Below, one piece after another: positions 8,697 to 17,238 of a DNA stretch of 64,000 nt. The notes beneath the pieces were generated by a model that worked only from the letters and a program-made list of their open reading frames with translations, had not been told where the DNA came from and searched no databases. The DNA comes from Streptomyces sp. NBC_00223. Lineage in GTDB: Bacteria; Actinomycetota; Actinomycetes; Streptomycetales; Streptomycetaceae. The translations under genes were made by a program, and so were the position numbers. Every line of letters starts with the position of its first letter. Position 1 is the first letter of the stretch. The DNA is taken from contig NZ_CP108109.1 of NCBI RefSeq assembly GCF_036199905.1, positions 2,480,001-2,544,000 on the forward strand, in the 5' to 3' direction.

Positions 8697-8951
8697 TCAG
8701 GCGGCCGGAACGATGTTCACGACGCGGCGACCGCGCTTCGTGCCGAACTCGACCGCACCGGCGGACAGGGCGAACAGCGTGTCGTCCTTGCCGATGCCGA
8801 CGCCGGAGCCCGGGTGGAAGTGGGTACCGCGCTGGCGGACGATGATCTCACCGGCGTTGACGACCTGACCGCCGAAGCGCTTCACGCCGAGCCGCTGAGC
8901 GTTGGAGTCGCGACCGTTCCGGGTGGACGATGCGCCCTTCTTGTGTGCCAT
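8697..8951 (-). CDS. rpmA: 50S ribosomal protein L27
   Basis: 84 residues, [20 protein letters not shown], the invariant bacterial L27 start (no cleavable N-terminal extension as in Firmicutes), with GTHFHPG in the middle. L27 sits at the peptidyl-transferase centre of the large subunit. It follows rplU by 14 bp in the same operon and precedes obg. Confidence 0.98.
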   Translation of the reverse strand: MAHKKGASSTRNGRDSNAQRLGVKRFGGQVVNAGEIIVRQRGTHFHPGSGVGIGKDDTLFALSAGAVEFGTKRGRRVVNIVPAA

Positions 8952-8965
8952 CTCTCCTCAGTCCC

Positions 8966-9286
8966 TTACTTCGCAGCCGTGGGGATGCCGGTGATCTTCA
9001 GCGCCGTGTACTGCTGGCGGTGACCCTGACGACGGCGGTAGCCCGTCTTGTTCTTGTAGCGCAGGATGTCGATCTTCTGGCCCTTGTGGTGGTCCACGAT
9101 CTCGGCCTCGACCTTGATCCCGGCCAGCACCCACGGGTCGCTCGTGACGGCTTCGCCGTCCACGACGAGCAGCGTCGAGAGCTCGACCGCGTCGCCCACC
9201 TTGCCCGTGGGAATCTTGTCAACCTCAACGATGTCTCCGACAGCAACCTTGTGCTGACGGCCACCGCTACGCACGATCGCGTACAC
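8966..9286 (-). CDS. rplU: 50S ribosomal protein L21
   Basis: 106 residues beginning [18 protein letters not shown], and with the L21 signature [21 protein letters not shown] near the C-terminus. Binds 23S rRNA in the large subunit. First gene of the L21-L27-Obg unit, transcribed from a promoter-like sequence about 140 bp upstream. Confidence 0.98.
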   Translation of the reverse strand: MYAIVRSGGRQHKVAVGDIVEVDKIPTGKVGDAVELSTLLVVDGEAVTSDPWVLAGIKVEAEIVDHHKGQKIDILRYKNKTGYRRRQGHRQQYTALKITGIPTAAK

Positions 9287-9427
9287 GCGGAACTCACTCT
9301 CTGGCTCGAATCGGACCCCTGATGCCAGCCGTCCCTGTGTGGTGCGAGGGGGGCCTCTCCCGACGGGCCCGGAGGGGCCTGCCAGGAGGAAACTGCTCAG
9401 GAGTGGGCGCAGAAACGCCGAAGGTCA

Positions 9428-9456
9428 AGACTACGGAGTGCCTTCGGCACGGTCAA
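9428..9456 (-). promoter_or_regulatory. promoter of rplU-rpmA-obg
   Basis: On the minus strand TTGACC (9456-9451) is separated by exactly 17 nt from TAGTCT (9433-9428), a good match to the housekeeping sigma factor (HrdB) consensus in Streptomyces. Predicted start of transcription is near 9421, leaving a leader of about 135 nt before the L21 start codon, long enough for autoregulation by a ribosomal protein. Confidence 0.6.
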
Positions 9457-9885
9457 ATCCCACGTGCCGCGCCCGGGGGAACGGCGCCGCCCACCGGCGG
9501 CAGCGGCAGAGCGAAGGCCGACGCCGACCGGGCGGGGCACAACTCCGGCACCACGCAACGCCGCCGGCCAACGCGGCCGACCCACGCGTACCCAGCCACA
9601 GCGGGCATCCGCCCGGACGCCGAGGCGCCCACTGCCACAACTGCGGCCCGCCGGCCCCGCCCGGGGGGAAACGGCTGCGGCCGCGCTCCCCGCATGAGTC
9701 CCGGCCACGCCCGGGGGCGGGTCACGTGCCGCGCCCGGCGACGCACCCCGCCGGGGGAACGGCGGCCACGCGCCACGCGTGACGCCCGGCGGGGCGACCG
9801 CACGCCCGCCCGACGTCGCACCCGCCCGGGGGAACGGTCCCGCCCGCGACGACGGCGGAGAGCGAAGCGCAGCTGGGAAATGGCG

Positions 9886-9918
9886 CCGCCCGCCTGGGCG
9901 CTGGGGCCAGGCGGGCGG
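9886..9918 (-). terminator. rne terminator hairpin
   Basis: Arms CCGCCCGCCTGG (9886-9897) and CCAGGCGGGCGG (9907-9918), a perfect 12-bp stem with a 9-nt loop, starting 18 bp beyond the rne stop codon. Confidence 0.65.
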
Positions 9919-9936
9919 CGGGGTGGGGCGGGGACG

Positions 9937-12900
9937 TTATTCCGCGGGGGTGGAGGACTTCTTCGCGGCCTTCTTGGCCGGCGTCTTCTTCGCCGCGGTC
10001 TTCTTGGCGGCGACCTTCTTGGCCGCCTTCTTCGCCGGCGCCTTCTTCGCGGCAGCCTTGCGCGGCGCCCGCTTCTTCGGCTCGGCCGCGTCCTCCGCCG
10101 GCTCCGCGGGGGTCTCCGCGGGCGCGGGCACGACCACGACGGCCGCGTCCTCGGCCGAAGAGGACGCCGGAGAACCCGCGGGAGCGGTCGCCTTGCGCGT
10201 CGCACGCCGCCTCGTCCGCGCCGGCGGCTCCGTCGACACCTCGGGCACGGGCTCGGGCTCCGCCACGGGCACGACGGCCACCGGCTCGGCCGGCACCACC
10301 ACGACCGCCGCGTCCTCGGCCGAGGACGACGCCGGAGAACCCGCCGGAGCGGTCGCCTTGCGCGTCGCACGCCGCCTCGTCCGCGCCGGCGGCTCCGTCG
10401 ACACCTCGGGCACGAGCTCGGGCTCCGGCTCGACATCGGGCTCGCTGACCGGCACGACCACCACGGCCGGCTCCGGCGCGCGGTCGGCCGCGGCGGGCGC
10501 GCCCGCGGGCGCGGTCACCTTGCGGGCACCGCGCCGCCGACCCCGCCGGGACCGGTCGTTCGCGGCGGCCTCCGCCTCCGCGGCGGTGCCGAACCACTCC
10601 TCCTCAGGATCGCCGACCGTCGGCACCAGGTCCGACTCGCCGACCTCGATCGGCTCCAGCTCCGGCAGCTCCGTCTCCTCGACGTCCTCCGCCTCGCCGG
10701 TCTCCTCGATGTCCGACTCCACCACGTGCTCGTGGTCGTGGCCCTCGGCACCCGCACCGGCGCCACCACGGCGCCGCTTGCGCTTGCCGCCGCCACCGAC
10801 GGTCGTCGCCTGGTCCATGTGGACGATGACGCCACGCCCGTTGCAGTGCACGCACGTCTCGGAGAAGGACTCGAGCAGCCCCTGACCGACCCGCTTGCGG
10901 GTCATCTGCACCAGCCCGAGCGAGGTCACCTCGGCCACCTGGTGCTTCGTACGGTCCCGGCCCAGGCACTCCAGCAGGCGCCGCATCACCAGGTCGCGGT
11001 TGGACTCCAGCACCATGTCGATGAAGTCGATCACCACGATGCCGCCGAGGTCCCGCAGCCGCAGCTGGCGGACGATCTCCTCGGCCGCCTCCAGGTTGTT
11101 GCGGGTGACGGTCTCCTCCAGGTTGCCGCCCTGCCCGGTGAACTTGCCGGTGTTGACGTCGACCACGACCATCGCCTCGGTCTTGTCGATCACCAGCGAA
11201 CCGCCGGACGGCAGCCACACCTTGCGGTCCAGCGCCTTGAGCAGCTGCTCGTCGATGCGGTACGTCGCGAAGACGTCCACCTCCGACGTCCAGCGCGACA
11301 GCCGGTCCGCGAGGTCGGGCGCGACATTGGCGACGTACTCGTGGATCGTCGCCCACGCCTCGTCACCGCTGACGATGACCTTGGAGAAGTCCTCGTTGAA
11401 GATGTCGCGGACGACCCGCACGGTCATGTCCGGCTCGCCGTAGAGCAGCGCGGGCGCGTTCGAACCGCCGCCGCTCTTCGCCTTCTTCTGGATCTCCTCC
11501 CACTGCGACTGGAGGCGCGCCACGTCGCGGCGCAGCTCGTCCTCGCTCGCGCCCTCGGCCGCCGTGCGCACGATGACGCCCGCGTCCTCGGGGACGATCT
11601 TCTTGAGGATGGTCTTGAGCCGGGCCCGCTCGGTGTCGGGCAGCTTGCGGCTGATGCCGGTCATCGAGCCCTCGGGCACGTAGACCAGGTAGCGGCCGGG
11701 CAGCGAGACCTGGCTGGTCAGCCGGGCGCCCTTGTGGCCGATCGGGTCCTTGGTGACCTGGACGAGCACGGGCTGGCCGGACTTGAGCGCGGACTCGATC
11801 CTGCGCGGGCCACCGGACAGGCCGAGCGACTCGAAGTTGACCTCGCCCGCGTAGAGCACGGCGTTGCGGCCCTTGCCGATGTCGACGAACGCGGCCTCCA
11901 TCGACGGCAGCACGTTCTGGACCTTGCCCAGGTAGACGTTGCCGACGTACGAGGTGGCCTGCTCCTTGTTGACGTAGTGCTCGACGAGGACGTTGTCCTC
12001 CAGCACGCCGATCTGCGTACGGTCGCCGTTCTGCCGGACCACCATGACGCGCTCGACGGCCTCGCGGCGGGCCAGGAACTCCGCCTCGGTGATGATCGGC
12101 ACCCGGCGACGGCCCTGCTCGCGGCCTTCGCGGCGGCGCTGCTTCTTGGCCTCAAGACGTGTGGAGCCCTTGATGGACTGCACCTCGTCGACGCCCGTGC
12201 CGCCCTCCAGACGCGGGGAGCGGGGCTCACGGACCTTGACGACGGTCCGCTCGGGGTCGTCGGCGCCGTTCGTGTCGTGGCCGTCGTCGCCGGCCGCGTC
12301 CGAACCGCGGCGACGGCGGCGGCGCCTGCGGCGGCTGCTCGCGCTGGACCCGCCGCCGTTGTCCTCGTCGTGGTCCTCATCCCCGGTCCCGGTCCCGGCC
12401 CCGTCTTCGTTCTCGTCGTGCTCGCTCTCGGCCTCGTCCTCACCGGACACGGCCTCGTCGTGCTCGTGCTCGGCGGACTCACCACGGCGACGGCGGCGGC
12501 CACCGCGGCGACGGCGGCGCGACGGGCGGTCCTCGCCGTCCGTGTCGCCGTCGTGCTCCTCGGCCTCGTCGATGTCGCCCTCGGCCTCGATGTCGGACTC
12601 CACCTCCGGCTCGTCCGCGGCGGTCACGGCGACGGGCGCCTGCTCGGCGGCTCCCCCGCGGCGACGGCGGCGGCGCCGCGGACCCCGGTCCTCCTCGGCC
12701 TCGGCCTCGCCCTCGTCCTCGTCGTGCGCGGCCTCCGGCTCCTGGACCACCTCGGCGGCGGCGTCGGCCGGCGCGGTGGGCGCCTGGAAGACGGGCGGCT
12801 GGAAGACGGCGACGGCGGGCCGTACGGCACGGCGCCGGCCGCGCGTGGGCGCGGCCTCCTCGATCTCCTCGGAGCGCACCTCGATGGTCACGTTCTGCTG

Positions 12901-14439
12901 GGGGATGCCGAAGGCGTCCGCGACGGCGATGGCCGCCTGGGTGCTGGCCTCCTCCAGGGTGTCGCCGTAGCCGCGGATCTCGTAGGCGTCGTCGACCTCG
13001 ACGGCCCAGCCGTCGCCGTCGCGCAGCGCCTTGCCGGTGTACGCGGTCCGCACCTCGGCGGCGCGCGGTGCCTCCTGCGCGGCGGCCTCGGCCTCGTCGG
13101 AGGCGGCCTGGGCGGCCTCCTTGGGCGCGAGGGCGCCGGGCTTGAGCCGGCGCGAGCCGTCCCCGGCGGAGAAGGTGGCGGGGGCCGGAGCGCCCCGCTT
13201 CCCACCGCGCCGGCGGGAGCGGCCGGTGGTCTCGCTCTCGGCGGGGGCGGCCGCGGGAGCGGGCGCGGCAGGCGCCTGGGCGGCCCGGGGAGCGGGCTGT
13301 ACGGCGGCGGCCTCGGCGGGGGCCGGGGTAGCGGCCTTACGGGTGGCGCGGCGGCGGGTACGGGCCGGGGCTTCCTCGGCGGCGGGCGCCTCGGCGGGAG
13401 CTGCCTCGGGTGCGGGCGGCGCGGCGACCGGCTCGGGGGTCTGCTCGGCCACGGCGGGCGCGGCGGCCTGACGGGTGGCCCGGCGGCGGGTACGCGCGGG
13501 GGCGGCCTCGGCGGCGGGGGCCGCGGTCTCGGTGGCGGGAGCCTCGGCGACGGCCTCAGCGGCCTCGGCGGGGGCGCCGGCCGGGGCCGTGGCCTTACGG
13601 GTCGCCCGGCGGCGGGTGCGGGCCGGAGCCTCTTCCGCCGCCTCGGGAGCGGCCGCTTCGGGTGCGGGCGCGGCGGCGGGGGCCTGCTCCGCGGCGGGGG
13701 CCTCGGGGGCGGGCGCGGGGGCCGCGGCGCTGCGGGTCGCGCGGCGGCGGCTACGCGGCGGGGCGGCCTCGGCGTCCACGACGACCGAACCGCCCTCGTC
13801 GGGGGAGGTCACGGGTGCCGGCTCGGCGACGGTGACCTCGCCGGAGTCGGCGGGGGCGCCGGCCGGGGCCGTCGCCTTGCGGGTGGCCCGGCGGCGGGGG
13901 CGCGCGGGTGCCTCTTCCTCAGCGGCGGCCGGGGTCTCGGCGGCGGGCGCCTCGGCCGAAGCCGTGGCCTTGCGCGTGGCGCGGCGGCGAGTCGGCGCGG
14001 GGGCTTCCTCGGCAGCCGGGGCCTCGGGCTCCGCGGCGGCCGCCGTCTTACGGGTCCGGCGCCGGGGGGCCGCGGGGGCCTCTTCCTCGGTGGCGGTCGG
14101 CGTCTCAGTGGCGGGGGCCTCGGCCGCAGCCGTGGCCTTGCGGGTGGCCCGGCGCCGGGGGCGCGCGGGGGCCTCTTCCTCAGCGGCGGCCGGGGTTTCC
14201 GGGGCCGCCGCTGGCTCGGCGGCGGCCGCCGTCTTGCGGGTCGCCCGGCGCTTGGGCGCCGCCGGAGCGTCCTGCCCGGCGGACGCGCTCGCGTCCGTAC
14301 CGGTGGCGCTCTCCGCGGGCGCGGGGGCCGTGGCCTTACGGGTCGCGCGGCGCCGCGGTCGCGCGGGCGCCGCGTCGCCGGTGGAGGAATCGGAACCGGA
14401 CGTCGGTTCCGGCGTGTTGGAGTCGGTCTCTTCGTGCAT
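9937..14439 (-). CDS. rne: ribonuclease E/G (RNase ES-type) with long repeat-rich arms
   Basis: Endoribonuclease for mRNA turnover and rRNA/tRNA processing. I start it at ATG 14439 (MHEETDSNTPEP), 1500 residues; the frame extends further up without family character. The catalytic core sits in the middle (about 780-1210): S1-like region (VGNVYLGKVQNVLPSMEAAF), VVVDVNTG and VVIDFIDM with the metal-binding aspartates, and CVHCNGRG, the zinc-link. This central placement matches Streptomyces RNase ES. The N-terminal arm carries ten imperfect units built on RRRATRKATA separated by Ala/Glu/Pro-rich spacers, then acidic Asp/Glu runs alternating with RRRRRRGG clusters; the C-terminal arm has two more near-identical units and ends in a histone-H1-like PAKKAAKK tail. 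These arms are surely disordered and RNA-binding or scaffold-forming by analogy to other RNase E proteins. Confidence 0.93.
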   Translation of the reverse strand: MHEETDSNTPEPTSGSDSSTGDAAPARPRRRATRKATAPAPAESATGTDASASAGQDAPAAPKRRATRKTAAAAEPAAAPETPAAAEEEAPARPRRRATRKATAAAEAPATETPTATEEEAPAAPRRRTRKTAAAAEPEAPAAEEAPAPTRRRATRKATASAEAPAAETPAAAEEEAPARPRRRATRKATAPAGAPADSGEVTVAEPAPVTSPDEGGSVVVDAEAAPPRSRRRATRSAAAPAPAPEAPAAEQAPAAAPAPEAAAPEAAEEAPARTRRRATRKATAPAGAPAEAAEAVAEAPATETAAPAAEAAPARTRRRATRQAAAPAVAEQTPEPVAAPPAPEAAPAEAPAAEEAPARTRRRATRKAATPAPAEAAAVQPAPRAAQAPAAPAPAAAPAESETTGRSRRRGGKRGAPAPATFSAGDGSRRLKPGALAPKEAAQAASDEAEAAAQEAPRAAEVRTAYTGKALRDGDGWAVEVDDAYEIRGYGDTLEEASTQAAIAVADAFGIPQQNVTIEVRSEEIEEAAPTRGRRRAVRPAVAVFQPPVFQAPTAPADAAAEVVQEPEAAHDEDEGEAEAEEDRGPRRRRRRRGGAAEQAPVAVTAADEPEVESDIEAEGDIDEAEEHDGDTDGEDRPSRRRRRGGRRRRRGESAEHEHDEAVSGEDEAESEHDENEDGAGTGTGDEDHDEDNGGGSSASSRRRRRRRRRGSDAAGDDGHDTNGADDPERTVVKVREPRSPRLEGGTGVDEVQSIKGSTRLEAKKQRRREGREQGRRRVPIITEAEFLARREAVERVMVVRQNGDRTQIGVLEDNVLVEHYVNKEQATSYVGNVYLGKVQNVLPSMEAAFVDIGKGRNAVLYAGEVNFESLGLSGGPRRIESALKSGQPVLVQVTKDPIGHKGARLTSQVSLPGRYLVYVPEGSMTGISRKLPDTERARLKTILKKIVPEDAGVIVRTAAEGASEDELRRDVARLQSQWEEIQKKAKSGGGSNAPALLYGEPDMTVRVVRDIFNEDFSKVIVSGDEAWATIHEYVANVAPDLADRLSRWTSEVDVFATYRIDEQLLKALDRKVWLPSGGSLVIDKTEAMVVVDVNTGKFTGQGGNLEETVTRNNLEAAEEIVRQLRLRDLGGIVVIDFIDMVLESNRDLVMRRLLECLGRDRTKHQVAEVTSLGLVQMTRKRVGQGLLESFSETCVHCNGRGVIVHMDQATTVGGGGKRKRRRGGAGAGAEGHDHEHVVESDIEETGEAEDVEETELPELEPIEVGESDLVPTVGDPEEEWFGTAAEAEAAANDRSRRGRRRGARKVTAPAGAPAAADRAPEPAVVVVPVSEPDVEPEPELVPEVSTEPPARTRRRATRKATAPAGSPASSSAEDAAVVVVPAEPVAVVPVAEPEPVPEVSTEPPARTRRRATRKATAPAGSPASSSAEDAAVVVVPAPAETPAEPAEDAAEPKKRAPRKAAAKKAPAKKAAKKVAAKKTAAKKTPAKKAAKKSSTPAE
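10133..10462 (-). repeat. 165-bp tandem duplication inside rne
   Basis: Two copies offset by exactly 165 bp (55 codons), nearly identical over the first 130 bp. Each encodes PARTRRRATRKATAPAG plus a Ser/Ala linker and a VVVVP segment. The in-frame length and low divergence indicate a recent duplication of a repeat unit in the C-terminal arm. Confidence 0.8.
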
Positions 14440-14655
14440 TCGGGCATTGCTCCCGTCATGCTCCCGGGCGCCGCGTCCAATTTCGGGGCCGGCGTGCCGC
14501 TTGGATCGCGGGGCCGGCCTCCGGGGGCGCGGGCGCCGCACGGGAGCTGCTGTGTCGCGTCGGCCCGCCCGTGGGGGGCCGACGAAAGTCTCAAGTGGTC
14601 AGCGGCGCCGGACCCGGGTGGCTCCCTGGTGCGTCGGCGACACGTGACGCCGTAC

Positions 14656-15411
14656 TTACGCGGAACCGGCCGGTACCGCCACGGCGTCGCGATCTGGCGC
14701 GAGCGGGTCGGTGACCGTGCCGGACTCCTCGTCGAGCGGCCCCTGCGCCAGCCTGGTCACCGCTGCGGGGACCGGCGGCGCGAGGTCGGCCGTCGATTGG
14801 AGGCCGGACAGTACGTCGTCGGGCCGTACGGCAGGTGTCAGATGCCGCACAACCAGCCGCAGTATCGCACAGGCGCGATCCCGCGGCGCATCGGCACCCC
14901 GTTCCGTCGCGTCCTCGTCCACGACGTCCAGTCGTGTGACGGCGGCGCGGCAGTCGAAGGTGCGGATGCCGTTCTTGGTGTTGCGCTGTACTTCCACGGT
15001 GTCCGCGGCGAGGAACACCACGACCGCCCGCCGCGCCTCGTCGGGGTCGACCCCGTCGAGACGCACCTGCCAGACGGACGCCTCAAGCCGCTCGGCGAGT
15101 CCCGAGGTGTGGGCCTCGACCGACTCGACGACATCGAGCCCCGCGGGCAGCGACTCGTCGAGCACCAGCCGCAGCTTCTCCGGGTCACGGAACTGCGCCA
15201 GGGCGATCTCCAGATACTCCGCCTCACTGCCGACACCGGTGGGTGCGGCGTTGGCGTACGACACCTTGGGGTGCGGGGTGAAACCGGCCGAGTACGCCAT
15301 GGGCACACCGGCGCGGCGCAGGGCCCGCTCGAAGGCACGCTGGAAGTCGCGGTGGCTGGTGAACCGGAGGCGGCCGCGCTTGGTGTAACGCAGGCGAATG
15401 CGCTGCACCAC
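14656..15411 (-). CDS. TIGR03936 family (DUF2344) radical-SAM-associated protein
   Basis: 251 residues starting MVQRIRLRYTKRGRLRFTSHRDFQRAFERALRR, with GFTPHPKVSYANA and GVGSEAEYLEIAL, all hallmarks of the DUF2344 family. In many bacteria this domain is the C-terminal part of a TIGR03960 radical-SAM protein; in actinobacteria the two are separate genes. The partner here is the gene at 21149-23095, 5.7 kb away in the same orientation. Molecular function is unproven; its position just upstream of rne (216-bp gap) is typical for Streptomyces and hints at RNA or ribosome work. Identification of the family is firm, function is not known. Confidence 0.88.
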   Translation of the reverse strand: MVQRIRLRYTKRGRLRFTSHRDFQRAFERALRRAGVPMAYSAGFTPHPKVSYANAAPTGVGSEAEYLEIALAQFRDPEKLRLVLDESLPAGLDVVESVEAHTSGLAERLEASVWQVRLDGVDPDEARRAVVVFLAADTVEVQRNTKNGIRTFDCRAAVTRLDVVDEDATERGADAPRDRACAILRLVVRHLTPAVRPDDVLSGLQSTADLAPPVPAAVTRLAQGPLDEESGTVTDPLAPDRDAVAVPAGSA

Positions 15412-15699
15412 GGGTGCGGGCGGTGGGCCTTCGGGCTGTCGCTTGCCCAGTGTCGTTCAGTCCCTCGTCGTGCGGTCGGTACGGGTGATTGCGGGTCGTT
15501 ACGTACAAGGTTACGCCGCGTCGCGCCGCGTGCGCACCGGCCCTGGTGGAGCCTGTGGAAAACTCCGCCGGCCGCCCGTACCGCCCCCGCTCACCCGCCC
15601 GCGGCGCCGCCGTTCATCCGCCCGTACGACCGGCGCTCATCGGTCCGTATTTCCCGGCTGTTCCCGGCTGTTCCCGGTTTACTGGCCATTCCCCGCCGG
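15412..15699. other. intergenic region with a small tandem repeat
   Basis: Between the membrane-repeat gene and the TIGR03936 gene, both minus strand. It contains three tandem copies of a 10-mer, TTCCCGGCTG, TTCCCGGCTG, TTCCCGGTTT (15651-15680). It presumably holds the promoter for the TIGR03936-rne unit, which I could not place with confidence. Confidence 0.45.
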
Positions 15700-16683
15700 T
15701 CACCGCACGGACGGCGGCTTGCGGCCGCCGCCCGAGCCGCCGAACAGGGCGACGCGCACCGCCCGCCGGGCCTCCCCCACCGCCTGCGCCGCCGGGCGCA
15801 GCACATTGATCCGGGCCCAGCGTCCGGCGGCGGCCATCACGCGACCGGCCCACCGTCCGGCGGCGGCCGCCGCGTGGAAGAAGGGCACGGCGGCGCGGCG
15901 CCAGACGAAGGCCACCGGGACCGCGACCAGCACCCGGAAGAGCCAGGCCAGTCCGCGTCCGACGGCCCTCGACACATAGGCGGCGACCCGCCAGGCGTGC
16001 CACAGCGCGGTCCCGATCTCCCGGGCGACCGGTACGACGATCCGCCGCCAGACGAACACCAGCGGAGTCACCACCAGCGCCAGCAGCAGCCACCGCAGTC
16101 CGCGTCCGAGCGGCAGGAGGACGTACCGCCACAGCGCCACCACCGGCCACACCAGCGCGAACCGCACGAGGAGGACCAGGACGATCCCGATCGCCTTCCC
16201 CACTGGTACGACAATCCGCTGCCAGAGGAACGCCAGGGGCAGGAAGACCACCAGCGGCAGCAGCCAGGCCAGGCCCCGCCCGATCGGCGCGAGGACGTAC
16301 CGCCACAGGACGGCCATCGGCCCTACGAGTCCGTAGCGGGCCAGGAAGGCGACGGCGGCTGTGAATCCGTCGATGACCGGCACCAGGACCGACCGGCACA
16401 GCCACACCAGCGGTACGACGATCAGCAGCCGCCCGAGCGGCGCGAGCACCCGCCGCCACAGCGCCACGGCCAGGCGTACGAGGGCGATCAGCGGCGGCGC
16501 GAGGACGTAACGCCACAGCGCGCGCAGCGCCACGCTCAGGGCGCGGCCCACCGCGCACAGCGCGTCCCAGGCCAGGCGCAGCGGCAGGACGACGATCAGC
16601 GCGAGGACGCGGATCGGTATCCGGATGGCGACGACCAGGCAGCCTTCGCCCTCGCCGGTCGCCGGCGGCCCCCCATAAGTCAT
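15700..16683 (-). CDS. integral membrane protein built from internal repeats, function unknown
   Basis: I do not recognise a named family. The 327-residue product is a chain of long hydrophobic segments separated by short basic motifs. Two motifs recur: LWRYVLxPxGRGLxWLL (starting near 57, 126 and 184, with a weaker copy near 240) and a W-R-R-x-V-V-P type motif (near 154, 212 and 261). Spacing between repeats is roughly 58-69 residues. Charge is almost entirely Arg, with hardly any acidic residues. The last 30 residues are Gly/Arg/Lys-rich and soluble. The repeats suggest internal duplication of a hairpin of amphipathic or membrane helices. It is followed on the same strand by the TIGR03936 gene and preceded by the GNAT gene 9 bp upstream, so it may be co-transcribed with the latter. 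ATG at 16683 is the probable start. Confidence 0.75.
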   Translation of the reverse strand: MTYGGPPATGEGEGCLVVAIRIPIRVLALIVVLPLRLAWDALCAVGRALSVALRALWRYVLAPPLIALVRLAVALWRRVLAPLGRLLIVVPLVWLCRSVLVPVIDGFTAAVAFLARYGLVGPMAVLWRYVLAPIGRGLAWLLPLVVFLPLAFLWQRIVVPVGKAIGIVLVLLVRFALVWPVVALWRYVLLPLGRGLRWLLLALVVTPLVFVWRRIVVPVAREIGTALWHAWRVAAYVSRAVGRGLAWLFRVLVAVPVAFVWRRAAVPFFHAAAAAGRWAGRVMAAAGRWARINVLRPAAQAVGEARRAVRVALFGGSGGGRKPPSVR

Positions 16684-16692
16684 GCCCTGAAC

Positions 16693-17238
16693 TTAGCCGA
16701 GCGCAGTCGGCACCCAGTAGCGGAGCTTGTCGCCGCGCTGGTCCTCGTACCGTCCGCCGCACGCCTCGATCACCTTGCGGGAGGCCGTGTTGGCGGTGTC
16801 GCAGGTGATCAGCGCCGGGTCGACGCCGAGCGCGGCGGTGTACGGGAGGGTGGCGCGCAGCATCGCGGTGGCGTGCCCGCGGCGGCGCGCCGAGGCGCGG
16901 ACGTCGTAGCCGATGTGGCCGCCGTAGTCGCGCAGGAAGTCGTTGAGCCGGTGGCGTACGGCGATCCGGCCGAGGTATTCGTCGCCCTCGACCCACCAGT
17001 AGTTGGAGCACGGCACGTAGCCCGGCGGGCGCGGTGCCTCCTCCCGCGAGGAGGCGAGCAGGCCGGCGACGTAGCGCGCGAAGACCTCCGGGTCGCGCCA
17101 GCCCGGCGCCCACGTCCGCAGATCGCTGCCCACCATCGAGTTGTCGGCGGTCGATCCGCGCCCCTCGGCGAGGAATTCGTCCATGGCGGCCAGGAACGAG
17201 GCGTGCACCCGTATGTCGGGCGTGATGAGCTGCGGCAT
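16693..17238 (-). CDS. GNAT family N-acetyltransferase
   Basis: About 181 residues from the ATG at 17238 (MPQLITPDIRVHASFLAAMDEF). The acetyl-CoA fold is visible: IGYDVRASARRRGHATAML is the R/Q-x-x-G-x-A motif A loop, and ITCDTANTASRKVIEACGG is motif B. This pattern is typical of the RimJ/RimL-like or general GNAT enzymes that acetylate small amines or protein N-termini; the substrate cannot be read. It lies 9 bp upstream of the repeat-built membrane protein and divergent from the secreted glucanase. The longer frame up to 17484 is unlike the family and was not used. Confidence 0.82.
   Translation of the reverse strand: MPQLITPDIRVHASFLAAMDEFLAEGRGSTADNSMVGSDLRTWAPGWRDPEVFARYVAGLLASSREEAPRPPGYVPCSNYWWVEGDEYLGRIAVRHRLNDFLRDYGGHIGYDVRASARRRGHATAMLRATLPYTAALGVDPALITCDTANTASRKVIEACGGRYEDQRGDKLRYWVPTALG

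Larger units (their letters stand above)
9287..9936. other. 650-bp gap between rne and rplU with rplU leader, promoter and scattered short repeats
   Basis: No convincing gene. On the rne side is the rne terminator hairpin; on the rplU side is the promoter and a long leader of about 135 nt. The middle holds four degenerate copies of a CCCGGGGGAACGG-like motif (near 9471, 9659, 9750 and 9825), two of which are associated with a CACGTGCCGCGCCCGG segment (9461-9476 and 9723-9738). Their role is unknown. Confidence 0.6.
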
